This document shows, one piece after another, positions 9,745-19,128 of a DNA stretch of 64,000 nucleotides. Numbering within the stretch: position 1 is the stretch's first letter; every line of letters starts with the position of its first letter. Made by a program: the position numbers and the translations under genes. The DNA lies in NCBI RefSeq assembly GCF_001641285.1, contig NZ_CP014841.1, forward strand, positions 2,542,001 to 2,606,000. Reading direction: 5' to 3'. The notes beneath the pieces are model-generated. The model was not told the DNA's origin. It searched no databases and saw only the letters and a list, made by a program, of their open reading frames with translations. This DNA comes from Dyella thiooxydans (lineage in GTDB: Bacteria > Pseudomonadota > Gammaproteobacteria > Xanthomonadales > Rhodanobacteraceae).

Positions 9745-11452
9745 ACGGATACAGCGGCGGCAACGGTTCGTCGGCAGGTCCACCGGTACCCGCCTCACGC
9801 CAGGCGAAGCCGTGGACGAAAGCCGCCTCCAGTGCCGCGGGAGACGGACCGGCCGCCGCACCGCCGTAGCGCGCGCGCTCGAGCGTCGCGATCATCGCGC
9901 GCTGCTCCTGCGAGTCCAGCGCGGCCGCCACGGCTTCCAGATGCCGCAGCCCCGGGCGCTCGCCCTGGGCCCAGACCAGCAGCGCATGCGCCTGGGTGCC
10001 GGTGTCGCCGCTTCGCGCGGCGCGCAGGAAGGCTTCGCGGCGGTCCTTCGGGGTCACCGGCGCATCCGGCCCGGTACGCACCGACTTCACCGGGCGCGGG
10101 GAGCGCCCCCGGCGCAGCAGCAGCGCGACGAGGGTGAACAGCCACAACACCCCAAGCACAAGAGCCGTCCACATCCACGGCGAACGGGTGGGCCGCCCCG
10201 TTCCGGAGTCGATCGCATGCGGTGCCTGGGGCCTCCCGGTGCCGACTGTCGCCGCGGGCGCCGACGCTGCGGGCGCGGGAGCGCCCGTCGACGCCGTCGC
10301 GCCGATCGCCGGCAGCACCTGGATGGTATGGGCGGGAATCGTGGCCGTTTCCGGCTGGTCGGTGACCACGTTCCACCACTTCACCGTGATCGCCGGGAGG
10401 GTCAGCGAGCCCGCACGGCCGGGCACGATCGCGAAACGGTGCTCGCGATGCCCGATGATCCAGCCGCCGTCCACGCGGTTGCCGGTGACCGGCTTGTCCG
10501 GATAGGCCGTGGCGCCGTCCAGCGTGGGCAGGGTCAGGTCCGGCAGCGCCTCGAACGACAGCCCGATGGCGTCGATGCGCAGGGTGAGATTGAACGGCTG
10601 GCCCACGCGCACCGGCATGCCGGCATCGGGCAGGCCATCCAGGCCGAGGGTGAGCTGGCGCGCCGGCAGCCACGCCGACGGCCCCCAGCTGGCCGGTGCC
10701 GCCTGCACCTGCAGCGTGAGCGCATTGCTTTGTGCCTGCACCGGCGAACCCATGCCGAGGAAGCTGTTCGGATCGTTCGGATCGAGCAGATCGCCCTGGA
10801 ACACGATCGGTGCCATGGTCAACGCGCCGGCCTTCTGCGGCACCACCGCGTAGCGTCGCTCGATCACGTTGTAGGTGCGGCCGTTGCGCTGCGCCTGGTA
10901 GTCGGTGTCGTTGCCGAGCCGGTTGACGTCGGCGCCATCGATGGCCGGATCGGACAGCGACGCGTTGGCCAGGTTGGTGGTGTAGTAGAGCTTCACGCTC
11001 AGCGCCACCTGCTGGCCCACGTACGGGTGCTGCGGATCGAAGCGCGCCTCAACGAACACCGGGCCGTGCACGTCGGCATCGGCCGCACTGGGCGCGGTGA
11101 CCTCGAGGGTCAGCGGCTGGGTCTGTTCGTTGCCGATCGTGAGCGGGGGGATCTGCAGCGTGCCCTCGTGCAGGGGACGCAGCGCGACACCGTAGGAATA
11201 GTCCACGGTGCTTTTGCCATTGACGAAGCTGCGGGTGGTCCCGCTGGACTGGCCGAGTACCTGGAAATCCTGGTTGAGCACGGACAGGTCGGGGGCGCTG
11301 ATCGGCGCGGTATCCGAATGCAGGTTGAGCGTGACCGTCTCGCCGAGGTGGGCGGTGCTGCGGTCCAGTGTGGCCCGGACAGCGGCCTGCGCCAGCATCG
11401 GCACCAGCGCGAGCCACAGGATTGCGACGAGGGAGCGCCAAGGACGGATCAC
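9731..11452 (-). CDS. batD: BatD-family protein (oxygen-tolerance operon)
   Basis: Large envelope protein of the MoxR/Bat system, 573 residues. Signal peptide ([17 protein letters not shown]), then repeated beta-rich immunoglobulin-like domains through about residue 390, a Pro/Ala/Thr linker, one transmembrane helix ([17 protein letters not shown], about 432-448) and a cytoplasmic helical tail of about 120 residues. This is BatD architecture. The start is GTG 11452, with a GTGA overlap with the stop of the VWA/TPR gene, so translation is probably coupled. Last gene of the six-gene operon. The known family role is poorly defined: envelope stress or aerotolerance with MoxR and VWA partners. Confidence 0.9.
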   Translation of the reverse strand: MIRPWRSLVAILWLALVPMLAQAAVRATLDRSTAHLGETVTLNLHSDTAPISAPDLSVLNQDFQVLGQSSGTTRSFVNGKSTVDYSYGVALRPLHEGTLQIPPLTIGNEQTQPLTLEVTAPSAADADVHGPVFVEARFDPQHPYVGQQVALSVKLYYTTNLANASLSDPAIDGADVNRLGNDTDYQAQRNGRTYNVIERRYAVVPQKAGALTMAPIVFQGDLLDPNDPNSFLGMGSPVQAQSNALTLQVQAAPASWGPSAWLPARQLTLGLDGLPDAGMPVRVGQPFNLTLRIDAIGLSFEALPDLTLPTLDGATAYPDKPVTGNRVDGGWIIGHREHRFAIVPGRAGSLTLPAITVKWWNVVTDQPETATIPAHTIQVLPAIGATASTGAPAPAASAPAATVGTGRPQAPHAIDSGTGRPTRSPWMWTALVLGVLWLFTLVALLLRRGRSPRPVKSVRTGPDAPVTPKDRREAFLRAARSGDTGTQAHALLVWAQGERPGLRHLEAVAAALDSQEQRAMIATLERARYGGAAAGPSPAALEAAFVHGFAWREAGTGGPADEPLPPLYPFKLR

Positions 11453-13320
11453 GGTTGTTCATCCTCCCCGGTGGCGCCGCCGTGGCGCTGCCGGTATTCC
11501 AGTTCGAACTTGCGGCGCAGCAGCGCACCGGGATCGTCAGGCACGCGCTGCAGTGCCTGCCGCACCTCGGCGGGCAGGCGCGAGGACGGATCGTTCTGGT
11601 CCGGCATGCCGAGCTGGTGCGGCTGGTCCGGCTCGCCCTTGGCCCGCTTGCCTTTCAACGCCTGGTCCATCTGCTGCTGCAGGGCCTTGCGCGCCGCCTC
11701 GGCGCGCGCCTGCTCGGCCGCGCGTTGCTCGGGCGTCTGCGGTTTGGCCTGGCCGTCGTTCTTGCCTTGTCCCGACGACTGCTGCTGGCCCTGCTGACCC
11801 TGTTGTGGCTTTGAGGCGTCACCCGGCTTGCCTTGCTGCTGCCCCTTCTGGCCCTGCTGCGACTGGCCCTTCGACTGACCCTGCTGATCCTGCGGCTTGC
11901 CGTCCTTGCCCTGGTGATCCTTGTCGTCCTGCGCTCCGTTGTCGCCCTTCGGCGGCGGCTGGCGCTTCAGCCAGTCCTGCACGGCCTGGCGATTGGCACT
12001 CGCATCGGCATTGTGCGGATTGGCCGCCAGCGCGCGATCGTAGGCGGCGATGGCCTCCTTGTACTGGCCCTGCCTGGCCAGGGCGTTGCCCAGGTTGTAC
12101 TGCGCATCGCTACCGGTGAGTCCGTCGAGATTGCGCTCGGCACCGGCATAGTCGCCGCTGCGGTAGTCCGCCGCCGCGCGCAGCGCCGGGTCCTGTGCCA
12201 GCCGCTTGGCCGCCAGCGCGTCGCCTTGCCTGAGCGCGCGGGCCGCCTGCTGGTCGGGACGCAGCCACAGGTCGCGCCAGCCATCGGCGTGCGCCGGCGC
12301 CGGCACAGCCAAAAGGCAGGCCAACGGCAGCATCAGCAGCCAGCCGCGCCGAAAGCCCAGGGCAACGATCACCAGCAAGGGCAGCAACAGCCAGGGTCCG
12401 CGGTCCAGCCACTGCTCGCTGCGCGCGTCGCCCGCGGCGAGTTGTGCGCTCTGCGGCAGTTCGGCATGCAACGCCTGGACGTCGCGCTGGTCGTCGGTGG
12501 CCGGCTGATACACACCGCCGCCTGCACGCGCCACTGCGGCGAGCGCGGCATCGTCGCGCCGCGCCATCTCCAGGTTGCCCTGTGCATCGCGCAGGAAACC
12601 GCCGCCGTCGAGCGGCACCGGCCCACCGGTGGACGTGCCGATACCCAGCACCGACACCCGCACACCCTGCGCGAGTGCCTTGCGCGCCGCTGCGGCCGCA
12701 CCGGCATCGACGCGGTCGGTGACCAGCACCACCGACCCACCCCCGGCCTTGGCCTGGCGGACCAGCTTCACGCCCTGCTCGATCGCCGCGGTCGCGTTGT
12801 CGCCTTCGGTCGGCATGGTGTCCGGCGCGAGCGCATCGAGCAGCTCGTCGAGGCTGGACGCATCGGAAGTGAGCGGCGCCACCACGAACGCCTCGCCCGA
12901 CCAGGCGACCAGCGCATTCTGTCCATCGCGGTTGTTGCGCAGCAGGTCGCGCACCTTGAACTTGGCGCGGTCCAGCCGACTGGGAGCGATATCGCGTGCG
13001 AGCATGCGCGGCGACAGGTTCAGTGCGATCACCTGGGCTGACCGATCGGCATAAAGGGTCTGCGGCCGACGGCTCCAGGTCGGGCCGGCGAAGGCGAGCG
13101 TCGCCAGCAACCATCCAGCGGCAAGCAGGCCGGTGGCGGCGCGGCGCCCCACCGGCTGGCCAGCGAGCAGATGCGGCAGCAGCGCCGGGTCGACCAAGCG
13201 CGACAGCGCCCGTTCGCCGGCGTCGGCACGCACCAGCCACCAGGTCGCCAGCGGCAAGCCGAGCAGCGCAAGCAGCCACAGCGGGCGCAGGAAATGGAAT
13301 GCGTGCAACGCCTGGATCAT
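11449..13320 (-). CDS. batB: BatB-BatC fusion: VWA domain plus TPR with Gln/Lys-rich tail
   Basis: Inner-membrane protein of 623 residues joining what are often two genes. Two N-terminal helices (about 10-30 and 62-80) precede a von Willebrand A domain (about 95-290). Two more helices follow (about 309-325 and 328-345), then a TPR region (about 350-450, e.g. YNLGNALARQGQYKEAIAAY) and a low-complexity tail rich in Gln, Lys, Gly and Asp (about 455-570). The metal-adhesion motif is broken: NLSPR (101-105) replaces DxSxS, and TDRVD replaces TDG. The partner VWA protein keeps an intact motif. ATG 13320 overlaps the batA stop by 4 bases (ATGA). The same frame is open upstream to 14394, but only over batA. 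Confidence 0.9.
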   Translation of the reverse strand: MIQALHAFHFLRPLWLLALLGLPLATWWLVRADAGERALSRLVDPALLPHLLAGQPVGRRAATGLLAAGWLLATLAFAGPTWSRRPQTLYADRSAQVIALNLSPRMLARDIAPSRLDRAKFKVRDLLRNNRDGQNALVAWSGEAFVVAPLTSDASSLDELLDALAPDTMPTEGDNATAAIEQGVKLVRQAKAGGGSVVLVTDRVDAGAAAAARKALAQGVRVSVLGIGTSTGGPVPLDGGGFLRDAQGNLEMARRDDAALAAVARAGGGVYQPATDDQRDVQALHAELPQSAQLAAGDARSEQWLDRGPWLLLPLLVIVALGFRRGWLLMLPLACLLAVPAPAHADGWRDLWLRPDQQAARALRQGDALAAKRLAQDPALRAAADYRSGDYAGAERNLDGLTGSDAQYNLGNALARQGQYKEAIAAYDRALAANPHNADASANRQAVQDWLKRQPPPKGDNGAQDDKDHQGKDGKPQDQQGQSKGQSQQGQKGQQQGKPGDASKPQQGQQGQQQSSGQGKNDGQAKPQTPEQRAAEQARAEAARKALQQQMDQALKGKRAKGEPDQPHQLGMPDQNDPSSRLPAEVRQALQRVPDDPGALLRRKFELEYRQRHGGATGEDEQP

Positions 13321-14309
13321 GCCGGCGTCTCCCCGTCGAGGACGCGCCAGCGCGGCCAGGTCGCGAGCCCCAGCAACAGAAGCGCCAGGCCGAGCGGCCA
13401 GCGGAACAGCTCGTGCCGGGGACGCAGGGTGGGCGCACGCTGCGGCATCGGCTCCAGCGCATCGATGGTGCGATACGCATCGGCCAGCTGGCGGCTGTCG
13501 GTGGCGCGGAAGAAGCGGCCACCGGTCTGTTCGGCGATCGAGGTGAGCATGCCGACGTCGAGATCGGCCGACGGATTGATCACGCGGCTGCCGAAGAAAT
13601 CCGGCACGGTCATGCGGTCGGCACCGATACCGATGGTGTAGATGCGCACGCCGGCCGCCTTCGCCGCCTTCGCCGCCTCGATCGGCGTGATGCTGCCGGC
13701 GTTGTTCACGCCGTCGGTCAGTAGCACCAGGACCCGCGCCTGCTCCGGCAAGGCTGCCAGACGCTTCACTGCCACGGCAATCGCATCGCCGATCGCCGTC
13801 TCGGTGCCGGCCAGGCCCACGGCCGCCCCCTGCAGCTGGGCGCGTACTGCCGACAGATCGTAGGTCAACGGCGTGACCAAAAAAGCGCGGCTGCCGAACA
13901 GCACCAGTCCCATCTCGTCGCCGCTGCGGCGGGCAATGAAGTCGCTGGCAATCGCCTCCACCGCGCCGAAGCGACTCACCGGCCGACCGGCGAGCTGCAT
14001 GTCGTCGGTGCGCATGCTGCCGGACAGGTCCACCGCAAGCATCATCGCCCGACCGCTGCGCTGCTGCGCCTGTGGCGGTCCGACCCACTGCGGGCGCATC
14101 GCGGCGCCGACCAGGCACAGCCACGCCAGTGCAAGCATCCAGGGCCGCGCGCCGCCCGCCTTCACCGGCACCGCGACGGCGAGCGCGATGCCCTGGTGCG
14201 GCAGGTGCAGGGCCCGTCCCGGTGCCGTGGGTCGCAGCCAGCGGCGCACGAGCCACGGCAGCGGCAGAGCGATGGCCAGCCAGGGCCAGGCGAACTCGGG
14301 CCACATCAT
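13317..14309 (-). CDS. batA: BatA: membrane VWA-domain protein
   Basis: 330-residue inner-membrane protein of the Bat system. A short N-terminal helix (MMWPEFAWPWLAIALPLPWL) and a second near 57-72 precede the VWA domain, with an intact metal-ion motif AVDLSGSM (Asp94, Ser96, Ser98) and LLTDGVNNAG. A final helix is near the C-terminus (WPLGLALLLLGLATW, about 305-320). Expected to bind Mg2+ or Mn2+ and a protein ligand. ATGATG gives two adjacent starts (14309, 14306); the first overlaps the upstream gene as ATGA. It likely pairs with the BatB-type protein encoded next, whose own metal site is degenerate. Confidence 0.93.
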   Translation of the reverse strand: MMWPEFAWPWLAIALPLPWLVRRWLRPTAPGRALHLPHQGIALAVAVPVKAGGARPWMLALAWLCLVGAAMRPQWVGPPQAQQRSGRAMMLAVDLSGSMRTDDMQLAGRPVSRFGAVEAIASDFIARRSGDEMGLVLFGSRAFLVTPLTYDLSAVRAQLQGAAVGLAGTETAIGDAIAVAVKRLAALPEQARVLVLLTDGVNNAGSITPIEAAKAAKAAGVRIYTIGIGADRMTVPDFFGSRVINPSADLDVGMLTSIAEQTGGRFFRATDSRQLADAYRTIDALEPMPQRAPTLRPRHELFRWPLGLALLLLGLATWPRWRVLDGETPA

Positions 14310-14839
14310 CGACGCGCCCTCCGGTTCGCACGGCTACGTCGTGTCTGGTCGGCCAACGCGCCGAGCCAGACTCGAACGGCATCGGCCAGTGCATCGCGCT
14401 CGATGGCCTGGGAGGGACGGTAGATCAGGGTATCCAGCTGGGTCAGGCGGTCGATCACCGATGCATCGACCGGCACCCGCTCGAGAATGGCCCGCCAGGC
14501 CTCGCCGCGGAGCGTGCCGCCGCCTCCGTCCAGTCTCCGCACGGCACGGCGCAGCAGTGCATGCAGGGCCGCCGCGGCCTCCTGCGGACGGCCTTCGGTC
14601 CCGGACAGGGCATCGTCCACCAGTGCGAGCAACGCCGCGCGTGCTCGCAGATGCCGCTGACGCGAAATCCAGCGCCAGACCGCCCAGGCGAGCAGCAACG
14701 ACGCCAACGCAGCCAGCACCCACCAGCCCGGTGCTGGCGGCCACCAGGATGGCGGCGGCGGCAGATGGATGTCGCGAAGCTCCGGACCAGACGGCGCGGA
14801 TGCAGCGGAAGCGGCGGATGCGGGCAGTGGCAGGCTCAT
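14306..14839 (-). CDS. DUF4381 membrane protein of the MoxR/Bat operon
   Basis: 177 residues, one transmembrane helix (GWWVLAALASLLLAWAVW, about 38-55) after a Pro-rich extracytoplasmic N-terminus (HLPPPPSWWPPAPG), then a basic cytoplasmic helical domain ending in SRANRRARR. This is the small DUF4381 protein regularly found between DUF58 and BatA genes. I start it at ATG 14839, which overlaps the DUF58 stop by four bases (ATGA); the same frame continues open upstream inside the DUF58 gene and is rejected. Function unknown; position suggests a scaffold for the VWA proteins. Confidence 0.88.
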   Translation of the reverse strand: MSLPLPASAASAASAPSGPELRDIHLPPPPSWWPPAPGWWVLAALASLLLAWAVWRWISRQRHLRARAALLALVDDALSGTEGRPQEAAAALHALLRRAVRRLDGGGGTLRGEAWRAILERVPVDASVIDRLTQLDTLIYRPSQAIERDALADAVRVWLGALADQTRRSRANRRARR

Positions 14840-15765
14840 CGGCCACTCCGGGCGCCCAGCAGCGCAGCGACGGCATCGAAGGGATCGCCGGTCGTACCCA
14901 CGGTGCGGCAAGCCACGCCCGTGGCGCGACACAGCGCGGCCAGTCTTGCATGACCCGCTCCGAGCATGCCTGGCAGCCAATGACGTTGCCGCTCGCCATG
15001 AATGTGCAGTTGCGCGCGCACGCCCCCGTGCTCGACCGGATAGTCGCCTTCCGGCGTGGGCGCTACCTCGAGGGGGTCGACCACCGCGAGCACACCCAGG
15101 CGGGCGCGCCGGGACAGCTCCACCAGGGCGCGTCGAGCAGTCTCGTCGCAACAGGCGCCATCGGTGATCAACAGCACGCGACTGGCTCCGTGGACCGTCC
15201 GCATGGCCCGTTGCAGCGCGGCCGACAGCGGTTCCTCGTCGGCATCGGCGGACCGGTTGCCCCAGGCGGCCAGCGCACCGCAGACCGCGAGCGCGCCGCG
15301 AGCGCCGGCGCGCGGCGCCAGCAGTTCATCGCGCGTGCCGAAACCCATCAGTCCGACCCGTTCGGCCCCCTTCACGGCGGCCCATGCGGCCCATGCCGCC
15401 GCACGTGCCGCCTGCACCGACTTGAACCTCGTCCGCGTGCCGAATCGCATGGATGCATGGGTGTCGAGCAGGATCAGGAGTCGACCCTCGCGCTCTTCCT
15501 GGAACAGTTTGGTGTGGAGCTTGCCGCTGCGCGCGGTGAGCCGCCAGTCGAGTCGACGCACGTCGTCCCCCCGCTGGTAGACGCGTGACTCGGCATAATC
15601 CATCCCGCGGCCATACAGCCGGCTCGACTGCTGCCCCGCGCGTGAGGCGCGGCTGACCTGGGTCGGCAGGGTCATCCTGCCCACGCGGGCACGCAACGCC
15701 AACAGCTCCGACAACGCCACCTGGGTGACGCCATCGGCCTCGAGTGACGGCAACGCGGCGCTCAC
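14836..15765 (-). CDS. DUF58 domain protein (VWA-like) of the MoxR/Bat operon
   Basis: 309-residue soluble protein. The DUF58 hallmark is clear (RGMDYAESRVYQRGDDVRRL then DWRLTARSGKLHTKLFQEE, about 55-95), followed by a VWA-like fold whose first motif reads DTHASM, a partial match to DxSxS. The start is GTG 15765, overlapping the moxR stop as GTGA. Family members work with MoxR ATPases in chaperone-like metal insertion or complex assembly; the client is unknown here. Second gene of the operon. Confidence 0.93.
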   Translation of the reverse strand: MSAALPSLEADGVTQVALSELLALRARVGRMTLPTQVSRASRAGQQSSRLYGRGMDYAESRVYQRGDDVRRLDWRLTARSGKLHTKLFQEEREGRLLILLDTHASMRFGTRTRFKSVQAARAAAWAAWAAVKGAERVGLMGFGTRDELLAPRAGARGALAVCGALAAWGNRSADADEEPLSAALQRAMRTVHGASRVLLITDGACCDETARRALVELSRRARLGVLAVVDPLEVAPTPEGDYPVEHGGVRAQLHIHGERQRHWLPGMLGAGHARLAALCRATGVACRTVGTTGDPFDAVAALLGARSGR

Positions 15766-16778
15766 GGCAATGGCACGAGATCCAGCAGGCGGTCGATCAC
15801 CTGATCCGGCCGCACGCCCTCGGCTTCGGCTTCGTAACTCAGCAGCACGCGATGGCGCAGCACTTCATGCGCCACGGCATGGACGTCCTCCGGCAGCACG
15901 TAATCGCGACCGTTCAGCCACGCATGCGCGCGGGCACAACGATCGAGCGCAATGGTTGCGCGAGGGCTACCGCCCCAGGCGATCCAGCGATCGAGTTCCG
16001 CCCCGTAGCGTCCGGCATCGCGCGTGGCGAGCACGAGTTGCGTGATGTACTCCTCCAGTGCCGGCGCCATGTGCACCTCCAGCACCTGGTCACGCGCGGC
16101 CATCACGTCGGCGGGAGTCAATCGCGCGGCAGGAGCCGTCTGCTGGCCGTGCGCCGCACGACTGGCCTGCCCGCGCGCCAGGCGCAGGATCGCCAACTCC
16201 GCGGCAGCATCCGGGTAACCGATGGTGACATGCATGACGAAGCGGTCGAGCTGGGCCTCCGGCAGGGCGAAGGTACCTTCCTGTTCGATCGGGTTCTGCG
16301 TCGCCATCACCAGGAACAGCTCGGGCAGGCGCCAGGTACTGCGACCGACCGTGATCTGCCGTTCCGCCATCGCCTCGAGCAGCGCCGACTGCACCTTGGC
16401 CGGCGCACGGTTGATCTCGTCGGCCAGCACGATGTTGTGGAACAGCGGGCCACGCTCGAATTCGAAATTTCCGGACTGCGGCCGGAACACGTCGGTGCCG
16501 GTCAGGTCGGCGGGCAACAGATCGGGCGTGAACTGCACGCGATGGAAATCGGCATCGATGCACGAAGCCAGCGCCTTCACGGCCGTGGTCTTGGCCAGGC
16601 CGGGCGCCCCTTCCACCAGCAGATGGCCGTCGGCCAGCAGCGCGATCAGCAGGCAATCGATCAGTCGCGGCTGGCCGATGATGGAGCGCTGCAATCCCTC
16701 CCTCAGAAGGGCAAAGGACTGCTGCAGGGCGGTGGCTGGCTGGGCTGGCGCGAGATCGGTCATCCGGAAGGCTTCCAT
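15762..16778 (-). CDS. MoxR-family AAA+ ATPase
   Basis: Cytoplasmic AAA+ chaperone-like ATPase, 338 residues, first gene of the Bat operon. Walker A GAPGLAKTTAVKAL (about 58-71), Walker B region HNIVLADEINRAPAK, sensor 1 MATQNPIEQEGTF, and ALPEAQLDRF (arginine-finger region). The lid domain carries WIAWGGSPRATIALDRCA. Known MoxR proteins act with VWA-domain partners encoded alongside, as here. ATG 16778 begins MEAFRMTDLAPAQP. It is separated from pilQ by 137 bases that hold the pilQ terminator and must hold the Bat operon promoter. Confidence 0.96.
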   Translation of the reverse strand: MEAFRMTDLAPAQPATALQQSFALLREGLQRSIIGQPRLIDCLLIALLADGHLLVEGAPGLAKTTAVKALASCIDADFHRVQFTPDLLPADLTGTDVFRPQSGNFEFERGPLFHNIVLADEINRAPAKVQSALLEAMAERQITVGRSTWRLPELFLVMATQNPIEQEGTFALPEAQLDRFVMHVTIGYPDAAAELAILRLARGQASRAAHGQQTAPAARLTPADVMAARDQVLEVHMAPALEEYITQLVLATRDAGRYGAELDRWIAWGGSPRATIALDRCARAHAWLNGRDYVLPEDVHAVAHEVLRHRVLLSYEAEAEGVRPDQVIDRLLDLVPLP

Positions 16779-16862
16779 GGGAGACGCGGCGTAGGACAGC
16801 GTTCGATCATGGAAGTTTAGCCAGCGCGGCGATATAGCCCGGTGGTCATGCGGCGCGACCCA

Positions 16863-16892
16863 ACAAAAAAGGGCGGCCTGTCGGCCGCCCTT
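16863..16892 (-). terminator. Intrinsic terminator of pilMNOPQ
   Basis: Read on the minus strand, the stem AGGGCGGCC / GGCCGCCCT (loop GACA) is followed by a run of six T residues (the AAAAAA at 16865-16870 on the plus strand). It lies about 25 bases after the pilQ stop and before the moxR gene. Confidence 0.88.
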
Positions 16893-16915
16893 TCCTGTTT
16901 CTCTTCCGATCCTGC

Positions 16916-19108
16916 CTACTGCAGCTTGTCGCTGAGGATGCGCGGCGTCACGAAGATCAGCAGCTCCGCCTTGTCGTTCTGCCGTGAAGTCTTGCGGAAC
17001 AGCATGCCGATGCCAGGGATGTCGCCGAGGCCGGGCACCTTGGTCACGGTGTTCTGCTTGGTGATCTCGTAGATGCCACCCAGCACCACTGTCTGTCCGT
17101 TGTCGACCAGCACCGAAGTGTTCAGTTCGCGGGTGTCGATCTGCGGCACCTGGCCACTGCCCGGGGCGTCGATGAACTTCGCCAGCGCGTCCTTCTTGAC
17201 GTTGATCTTCAGGTACACGCGGTTGTCGGCGGTGATCGTCGGGGTGACCTTCAGCTCCAGCACGGCGTCCTTGAACTGCACGGTGGCGGTGCCGCTGCCG
17301 GCAGCACCGGTGGCGCTGTTCTGGTAGGTCACGTAACCGATCTGCTGACCCTGGCGGATGACCGCCTCCTGCTGGTTGGCGGTGATCACGCGGGGACTGG
17401 AGATCACCTCGCCACGCCCCTCGGTCTGCGCCGCGGACAACTCGAGGTCGAGCGCGTAGTTGGCGCCCAGGATCGCCAGGCCGAAGCTGCCTGCCGGGCC
17501 CGACACCGGCAGGTTGACGTTCAGACCACCGGAGCCCAGCGTTGCCGCATTGGTGTTGCTGCCTTGAGCGGTGCCAAGCGCACCACCCAACTGCAGCACC
17601 TGGCCGCTCGGGTTGGTGCGGGACCCGTTTATGCCGAACTTCGCACCGAGCTCGCGGGTGAACTGGTCGGTCGCCACCACGATGCGCGACTCGATCAGCA
17701 CCTGCTGGACCGGGCGATCGAGCACGGCCACGAGCGCGCGGATCTCCTTGATCTTCTCCGGCGTGTCACTGATCAGCAGGGTGTTGGTGCGGTTGTCGTA
17801 CGAGACGCTGCCGCGCGGCGAGAGGAAGCCGCGGCTGGCATTGGCAGTCGCACCGCCGCCACCGCCCGAACCCAAGCCCTGCTTGGCCTCGGTCGTGAGG
17901 AGCTTGGCGATATCCGCCGCCTTGCCGTAGCTGATCGGAATGTAGTCGGTGACCAGCTCGGCGTTGTCCTCGGCCTTCATGCGGGCGTCGGCCAGATCCT
18001 GTTCGTACTTGGCCAGCTCCTGCTGCGGGGCGATCCAGATCACGTTGCCATTGCGGCGCTTGTCCAGACCCTTGGCGCGCAGCACCACGTCCAGCGCCTG
18101 GTCCCAGGGCACGTTCACCAGGCGCAGGGTCACGCTACCGCCCACCGAGTCCGATGCCACCAAGTTGAGGCCGGAGATATCGGCAAGCAGCTGCAATGCC
18201 GAACGCACCGGGATGTCCTGGAAATTGAAGGTGACGCGGCTGCCGCTGTAGACGGGCTCCTGGCCCTTGGCCAGCTTGCCCGTGGCTGCTTCCTTCTTCT
18301 TCGGGGCGATTTCGACCACGTACTGGTCGCCCGACTGGTAGGCCGACGTCTCGATATTGCCCGACGTGCTGATCTCCATCTGCGCGCCATTGCCGGCCGC
18401 GCGGGTCACGATGGCCTGCACCGGGGTCGCGAAATCCATCACGTCCAGACGCTGCGCCTGGCTCGGCGGCAGGTTCACGTGATCGAGATCCACGATGACC
18501 TTGTCCCCTTCGCGGCGCATGTTGGGGGTGGCGCCGGCGCCACTGAAGTTCACCAGCACGCGCCCCTCGCCATTGGGGCCGCGGCGGAAGTCGATGTTGG
18601 ATACCGCCGGGCCGCTGCTCGCCGAGGGCAGGCGCTTGGACGGATCGATGTTCGCCGCAGTCGTGGTGGTCTGGGCATCAGTGCCGTTGTTGACCGTCAG
18701 GACCAGGCTGTTGCCATCCACCCGAGTGGTATAGCTGGAGGGACGGATCAGGTCGACCACCACGCGCGTGCGATCGCCTGCCGACACCGCAGAGATGCCC
18801 GACAGGGAGCCCTTGCCGACATCCATGTGCCGCGCTGCGGCGTTGGCCGTGTCGGCGAAGTCGACGGCGATGCGCGGCGGCGTGTCGGTGGTGAAGATCT
18901 TCGGCTCGGGCACCTGGCCCTGCTCGAAGTTGATGTGCAGTTCAATGCGACCGCCAGGCAGCACGTCGTAGCTGATGTCTTTCAGCGTGGAGGTGGCTGC
19001 CAGGGTTGCCTGCGACCACAGGGATCCGGCGGCAAACAGGAGGATCACCAGGTAGCGGCTCGCGTGGCGCATGATTCGGCCCTGAACAGGTGTGTTTTGG
19101 TTGCTCAT
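16916..19108 (-). CDS. pilQ: Type IV pilus secretin PilQ
   Basis: Outer-membrane gated channel through which the pilus passes; forms a large ring. 730 residues. Signal peptide (YLVILLFAAGSLWSQATLA), two AMIN domains that bind peptidoglycan (about 38-140 and 160-275), a short secretin/TonB N-terminal domain (VRSALQLLADISGLNLVASD, about 305-325), an N1 domain, and the secretin barrel (about 480-725) with GEVISSPRVITANQQ and the C-terminal VPGLGDIPGIGMLFRKTS. ATG 19108 is chosen (AGGGG upstream); ATG 19072 (MRHASRYL) is a credible alternative that gives a tighter signal peptide. Last gene of pilMNOPQ; aroK/aroB, which follow in many gammaproteobacteria, are absent. Confidence 0.96.
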   Translation of the reverse strand: MSNQNTPVQGRIMRHASRYLVILLFAAGSLWSQATLAATSTLKDISYDVLPGGRIELHINFEQGQVPEPKIFTTDTPPRIAVDFADTANAAARHMDVGKGSLSGISAVSAGDRTRVVVDLIRPSSYTTRVDGNSLVLTVNNGTDAQTTTTAANIDPSKRLPSASSGPAVSNIDFRRGPNGEGRVLVNFSGAGATPNMRREGDKVIVDLDHVNLPPSQAQRLDVMDFATPVQAIVTRAAGNGAQMEISTSGNIETSAYQSGDQYVVEIAPKKKEAATGKLAKGQEPVYSGSRVTFNFQDIPVRSALQLLADISGLNLVASDSVGGSVTLRLVNVPWDQALDVVLRAKGLDKRRNGNVIWIAPQQELAKYEQDLADARMKAEDNAELVTDYIPISYGKAADIAKLLTTEAKQGLGSGGGGGATANASRGFLSPRGSVSYDNRTNTLLISDTPEKIKEIRALVAVLDRPVQQVLIESRIVVATDQFTRELGAKFGINGSRTNPSGQVLQLGGALGTAQGSNTNAATLGSGGLNVNLPVSGPAGSFGLAILGANYALDLELSAAQTEGRGEVISSPRVITANQQEAVIRQGQQIGYVTYQNSATGAAGSGTATVQFKDAVLELKVTPTITADNRVYLKINVKKDALAKFIDAPGSGQVPQIDTRELNTSVLVDNGQTVVLGGIYEITKQNTVTKVPGLGDIPGIGMLFRKTSRQNDKAELLIFVTPRILSDKLQ

Positions 19109-19128
19109 TGCATCAGCCCCTGTGTTTC

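Noticed and set aside
11740-11960. Repetitive-looking sequence, considered as a CRISPR or tandem repeat
   Set aside because: It is the coding sequence of the Gln/Lys/Gly-rich tail of the BatB-BatC protein; there are no regular repeats and spacers.
13320-14394. Upstream extension of the BatB-BatC frame
   Set aside because: It would overlap all of batA in another frame. The 4-base ATGA overlap and the hydrophobic N-terminus support ATG 13320.
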